The notes below the pieces were generated by a model that saw only the letters and a program-made list of their open reading frames with translations, had not been told where the DNA came from and did not search any database. Of a stretch of 64,000 nucleotides of DNA, positions 61,023 to 64,000 are shown in pieces. The translations under genes and the position numbers were made by a program. Within the stretch, counting starts at the first letter, position 1. Every line of letters starts with the position of its first letter. Origin of the DNA: Sphingomonas rosea (GTDB lineage Bacteria; Pseudomonadota; Alphaproteobacteria; Sphingomonadales; Sphingomonadaceae); contig NZ_BAABBR010000001.1 of assembly GCF_039538065.1 (NCBI RefSeq), positions 2,084,501 through 2,148,500 on the forward strand, read 5' to 3'.

Positions 61023-62933
61023 ATGAACGACATGACCGACGCCGGCACGACCGGCCATTCCGCCGACGCCCACGCGCCGCGCGGCTCGACCCCCTTGCTG
61101 ACGTTGGGCGCGCTCGGCGTCGTGTTCGGCGACATCGGCACCTCGCCGCTCTACGCGCTCAAGGAGAGCTTCATCGGGCACCACCCGATGCCGGTCACCG
61201 AACTCCGCGTGCTCGGCGTTCTGAGCGTCATCTTCTGGACGTTCATGATCGTGGTGACGCTCAAATATGTCGTCGTCATGCTGCGCGCCGACAACAAGGG
61301 CGAGGGCGGGAGCCTGGCGCTGCTCGCGCTGCTGTCGCGGCATGGCGACCGCAAGCGCTTGACCGCGGGGCTGACCATGCTCGGCGTGTTCGCGACCGCC
61401 TTGTTCTTCGGCGACGCGATCATCACCCCGGCCATTTCGGTGCTGTCGGCGGTCGAGGGTGTCGGCACGATCAACGCCGACTTCACGCCCTACGCAATGC
61501 CCGTTGCCCTTGTGATCATCGTCGGGCTGTTCGCGGTGCAACGCTTCGGCACCGCCCGCGTCGGCGCGGTCTTCGGGCCGATCATGCTCGGCTATTTCGT
61601 CATCCTCGCCGGCCTCGGGGCGATGGCGGTCGCGGACCGGCCCGACGTCATCCGCGCCCTGTCGCCGGTCTGGGCGCTGCGCTTCGTCCTCGACGATCCG
61701 CACCTCGCGTTCCTTGCTCTAGGCTCGATCGTCCTGTCGGTCACCGGCGCCGAGGCGCTTTACGCCGACCTTGGCCATTATGGCGCCAAGCCGATCCGCT
61801 TCGCCTGGCTGCTGTTCGCCTTCCCGGCGCTGATGATCAATTATCTCGGCCAGGGCGCGCTGCTGCTCGAGCAGCCGAACGCCATCGCCAATCCCTTCTA
61901 CCTCCTCGCCAGCGAGGCGTGGCGCCTGCCGCTCATCGTGCTCGCGGTCGTCGCCACGATCATCGCCAGCCAGGCAGTCATCACCGGCGCCTTCAGCGTA
62001 GTGCGTCAGGCAGTGCAACTTGGCCTCGTGCCGCGGCTCACCATCCGCCACACCAGCCGGATCGCCGAGGGGCAGATCTACGTGCCGCTGATCAACTGGC
62101 TGCTGTGCGTGTCGGTGGTCGTGCTGGTCGTCGTCTTCGGCAACAGCTCGAACCTCGCCAGCGCCTATGGCATCGCGGTGACCGGCACGATGGCGATCAC
62201 CACGCTGATGCTCGCGGTGCTGGTCACCCAATATTGGAACTGGCCGCGGTGGCTGTCGTGGCCGCTGATCGCGCTGCTTGGCCTCGTCGACCTCACCTAT
62301 TTCGCATCGAACCTGACCAAGTTCTTCGACGGGGGCTGGTTCCCGGTCGTGATCGCGCTGATCAGCTTCACCCTGCTCACCACCTGGGCCAAGGGCCGCG
62401 AGCTCGTCCATGTCGAATTGAAGGGCGGGGCGATGCCGATCGAGGTGTTCGTCAAGTCGGTCAGCCAGGGCGTCCACCGGATCCGCGGCACCGCGGTCTA
62501 CCTGACCAGCGCAGCGGTCGGCATTCCGCCGGCCTTGCTCCACAACCTCAAGCACAACCAGGTGCTCCACGAGCGCGTGCTGCTGACCACGGTCAAGGTA
62601 CTGAACGTCCCCTATGTCCGCGACGAGGACCGGGTCAGCGTCGAGGCGCTCGGCGGTGGATTGAACCGGGTGGTCATCCGCTACGGATTTTCGGAAGACC
62701 CGGACATCCCCGCCGCGCTCGCCGCAGCGCGCGACGAGGTCGGCGTGTGCGATGCCATGACCACCAGCTACTTCCTTTCTCGTCAGACCGTCATCGCCGG
62801 CAGCAAGCCCGGCATGGCGCGGTGGCGCGAGCGGCTGTTCGCCTGGATGGTCCGCAATTCGGCGACCGCGATGGACTTCTTCAAGCTGCCGCCCAACCGC
62901 GTGGTCGAGCTCGGCAGCCAAATCACCATCTAG
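61023..62933 (+). CDS. kup: KUP-family potassium transporter
   Basis: 636 residues. FGDIGTSPLYALKESF in the first helix is the KUP signature; about 12 transmembrane helices follow, then a cytoplasmic C-terminal domain. It takes up K+ with protons. The 230-bp gap upstream shows no clear regulatory structure. Confidence 0.96.
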   Translation: MNDMTDAGTTGHSADAHAPRGSTPLLTLGALGVVFGDIGTSPLYALKESFIGHHPMPVTELRVLGVLSVIFWTFMIVVTLKYVVVMLRADNKGEGGSLALLALLSRHGDRKRLTAGLTMLGVFATALFFGDAIITPAISVLSAVEGVGTINADFTPYAMPVALVIIVGLFAVQRFGTARVGAVFGPIMLGYFVILAGLGAMAVADRPDVIRALSPVWALRFVLDDPHLAFLALGSIVLSVTGAEALYADLGHYGAKPIRFAWLLFAFPALMINYLGQGALLLEQPNAIANPFYLLASEAWRLPLIVLAVVATIIASQAVITGAFSVVRQAVQLGLVPRLTIRHTSRIAEGQIYVPLINWLLCVSVVVLVVVFGNSSNLASAYGIAVTGTMAITTLMLAVLVTQYWNWPRWLSWPLIALLGLVDLTYFASNLTKFFDGGWFPVVIALISFTLLTTWAKGRELVHVELKGGAMPIEVFVKSVSQGVHRIRGTAVYLTSAAVGIPPALLHNLKHNQVLHERVLLTTVKVLNVPYVRDEDRVSVEALGGGLNRVVIRYGFSEDPDIPAALAAARDEVGVCDAMTTSYFLSRQTVIAGSKPGMARWRERLFAWMVRNSATAMDFFKLPPNRVVELGSQITI

Positions 62934-62985
62934 GCCTTTGGTCCGGTAGCGGAACGAAGCGCGGGGTTCGTTGCTTGCACGGGGG

Positions 62986-63846
62986 ATGTTCGCGTTTCTC
63001 CGTCGCCCGCCCACCCCCGCGGGCACCAGCCCGCTGCGGATCCAGCTCACTTACTGGTGGCGACACCGCCGGCTCGCCCGGCTGACCGATCCCAGGCTGC
63101 TGACCGAGTGGATCCAGCACCGCAAGCTCAACGACCGCGATCCGCGCCTCCCGATCCTCGCCGACAAGCTCCGGGTGAAGCCGTGGGTCGCGCAAATGCT
63201 CGGGACCGAATGGGTGACGCCGACCCTGTGGCAGGGGCGGAAACTTCCCGCCGAGCCTGTCTGGCCGATGCCGTTCGTCGTCAAGGCGCGCCACGGCTGC
63301 AACCAGACGGTCGTGGTGCGCACGGCCGATGATTATCGCCGGGTGCTGGGTCTCGCCGACGGGTGGCTCGGGACGAGCTATGGCGAGTGGCTCGACGAAT
63401 GGCTCTACGGACAGATCGAGCCGGGGCTGCTGGTCGAACCTTATATCGGTGAGGGCGAGCTTTTGCCGATCGACTACAAGGTCTTCGTCTTCGGCGGCGA
63501 AGCGCGGTTCGTCCAGGTCCACCTCGGCCGCGGCGGCAACCATCGCTGGATCGTGTTCGATCGCCAGTGGCGCCGGGTGTCGCCGGCCACCGCCGATCCC
63601 GATCCGGCGCGGCCGGCCTCGCTCCCCGCCATGCTGGCTGCGGCCGAGACGCTGGGCGAGGACTTCAGTTTCGTTCGCGCCGACTTCTACGAGATCGCCG
63701 GCAGCGCCCGCTTCGGCGAAATGACCTTCTATCCGGGGAGCGGCCTCGAGCCCGTCGAGCCGCCGGGCCTCAACGCCGCCATGGGCGCCCTCTGGGCGGC
63801 GGCGGTCGCGCTCGAGCCGCTCCGGTCGGTCATCCTCGCCGCTTGA
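62986..63846 (+). CDS. TupA-like ATP-grasp protein
   Basis: 286 residues. PFVVKARHGCNQTVVVRT is the ATP-binding lysine stretch, LVEPYIGEGELLPIDYKVFV and DFYEIAGSARFGEMTFYPGS the remaining ATP-grasp motifs of the TupA/teichuronopeptide group. Such enzymes add amino acids or sugars' acids to surface polymers. The ATG at 62986 has GGGGG just upstream; a TTG 15 bp earlier is possible. Confidence 0.82.
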   Translation: MFAFLRRPPTPAGTSPLRIQLTYWWRHRRLARLTDPRLLTEWIQHRKLNDRDPRLPILADKLRVKPWVAQMLGTEWVTPTLWQGRKLPAEPVWPMPFVVKARHGCNQTVVVRTADDYRRVLGLADGWLGTSYGEWLDEWLYGQIEPGLLVEPYIGEGELLPIDYKVFVFGGEARFVQVHLGRGGNHRWIVFDRQWRRVSPATADPDPARPASLPAMLAAAETLGEDFSFVRADFYEIAGSARFGEMTFYPGSGLEPVEPPGLNAAMGALWAAAVALEPLRSVILAA

Positions 63847-63899
63847 CCCACTGCCATTCCCGGCTGTATTGCTGTTGCAACACAGTGGGAGTGAGGCAA

Positions 63900-64000
63900 G
63901 TGAAGCAGGCTTTGTTGATCGTCGCGACGCTCGGTCTGTCGGCGTGCGACGTCGATTTCGACACCGACAATGCGAGCAAGTCCGAGAAGGTCGCGATCGA
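63900..64000 (+). CDS. lipoprotein, truncated by the window end
   Basis: The GTG start at 63900 gives KQALLIVATLGLSAC, a lipoprotein signal with lipobox LSAC, followed by an Asp-rich mature N-terminus (DVDFDTDN). The frame is open to the last base; only 33 codons are visible. Confidence 0.65.
   Translation, partial: MKQALLIVATLGLSACDVDFDTDNASKSEKVAI

Noticed and set aside
62951..62974. Second EcfG promoter (GGAAC ... CGTT) before the ATP-grasp gene
   Set aside because: The spacer is 13 bp, outside the 16-17 bp required.

Overview
The window is one contiguous stretch of a GC-rich alphaproteobacterial chromosome, most likely Sphingomonadales (Sphingomonas or a relative). This rests on gene order and protein type: carA divergent from yqeY-dnaG-rpoD, greA after carB, a lipoyl-carrying PdhB, DUF4170 and DUF3618 proteins, a Sphingomonas-type alkaline phosphatase, and an EcfG-type stress promoter. 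Genes are tightly packed, with many 1-4 bp stop/start overlaps. Most of it is housekeeping. No rRNA, tRNA, CRISPR array, insertion sequence or prophage was seen.

Layout. 1-8.6 kb: a ThiD-VOC fusion, a more AT-rich two-gene island (36-residue RiPP-like peptide plus a glutaminase-dead asparagine-synthetase homologue), parC, a thioesterase, a decayed DUF4349-like gene, purC and a small outer-membrane barrel behind a double palindromic operator. 8.6-19 kb: an ilvC-like gene, miaA and serB with overlapping 5' ends, and a ParA ATPase with two partners; next come pyrB-ruvX-hydrolase and a Gly/Tyr-rich lipoprotein. 19-25 kb: gatCAB, a secreted protein and a secreted alkaline phosphatase. 25-27 kb: a Xre/RES toxin-antitoxin pair with intergenic palindromes, then a BLUF photoreceptor beside a remnant that resembles the rpoD 3' end. 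27-38 kb: rpoD, dnaG, a DUF559 nuclease gene bracketed by inverted palindromes, yqeY, carA, a zinc-ribbon membrane protein, carB, greA and rhomboid. 38-41 kb: four small envelope proteins behind an EcfG promoter, then eno. 41-49 kb: ftsB, pdhAB, def, purF and an acyl-CoA dehydrogenase. 49-54 kb: a SLAM-type translocator and a large three-module TbpB-like surface lipoprotein. 54-64 kb: thpR, a Bax-inhibitor protein, hydrolases, M1 and M28 peptidases, kup, an ATP-grasp protein and a truncated lipoprotein.

The loci most worth follow-up are the minimal peptide/asparagine-synthetase pair at 1.3-3.3 kb and the SLAM/three-barrel lipoprotein pair at 49.4-53.4 kb. After these come the DUF559 cassette at 31.1-31.55 kb and the BLUF gene lying between rpoD-3'-like repeats. 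No homology search was possible; family names come from motifs, length and context.
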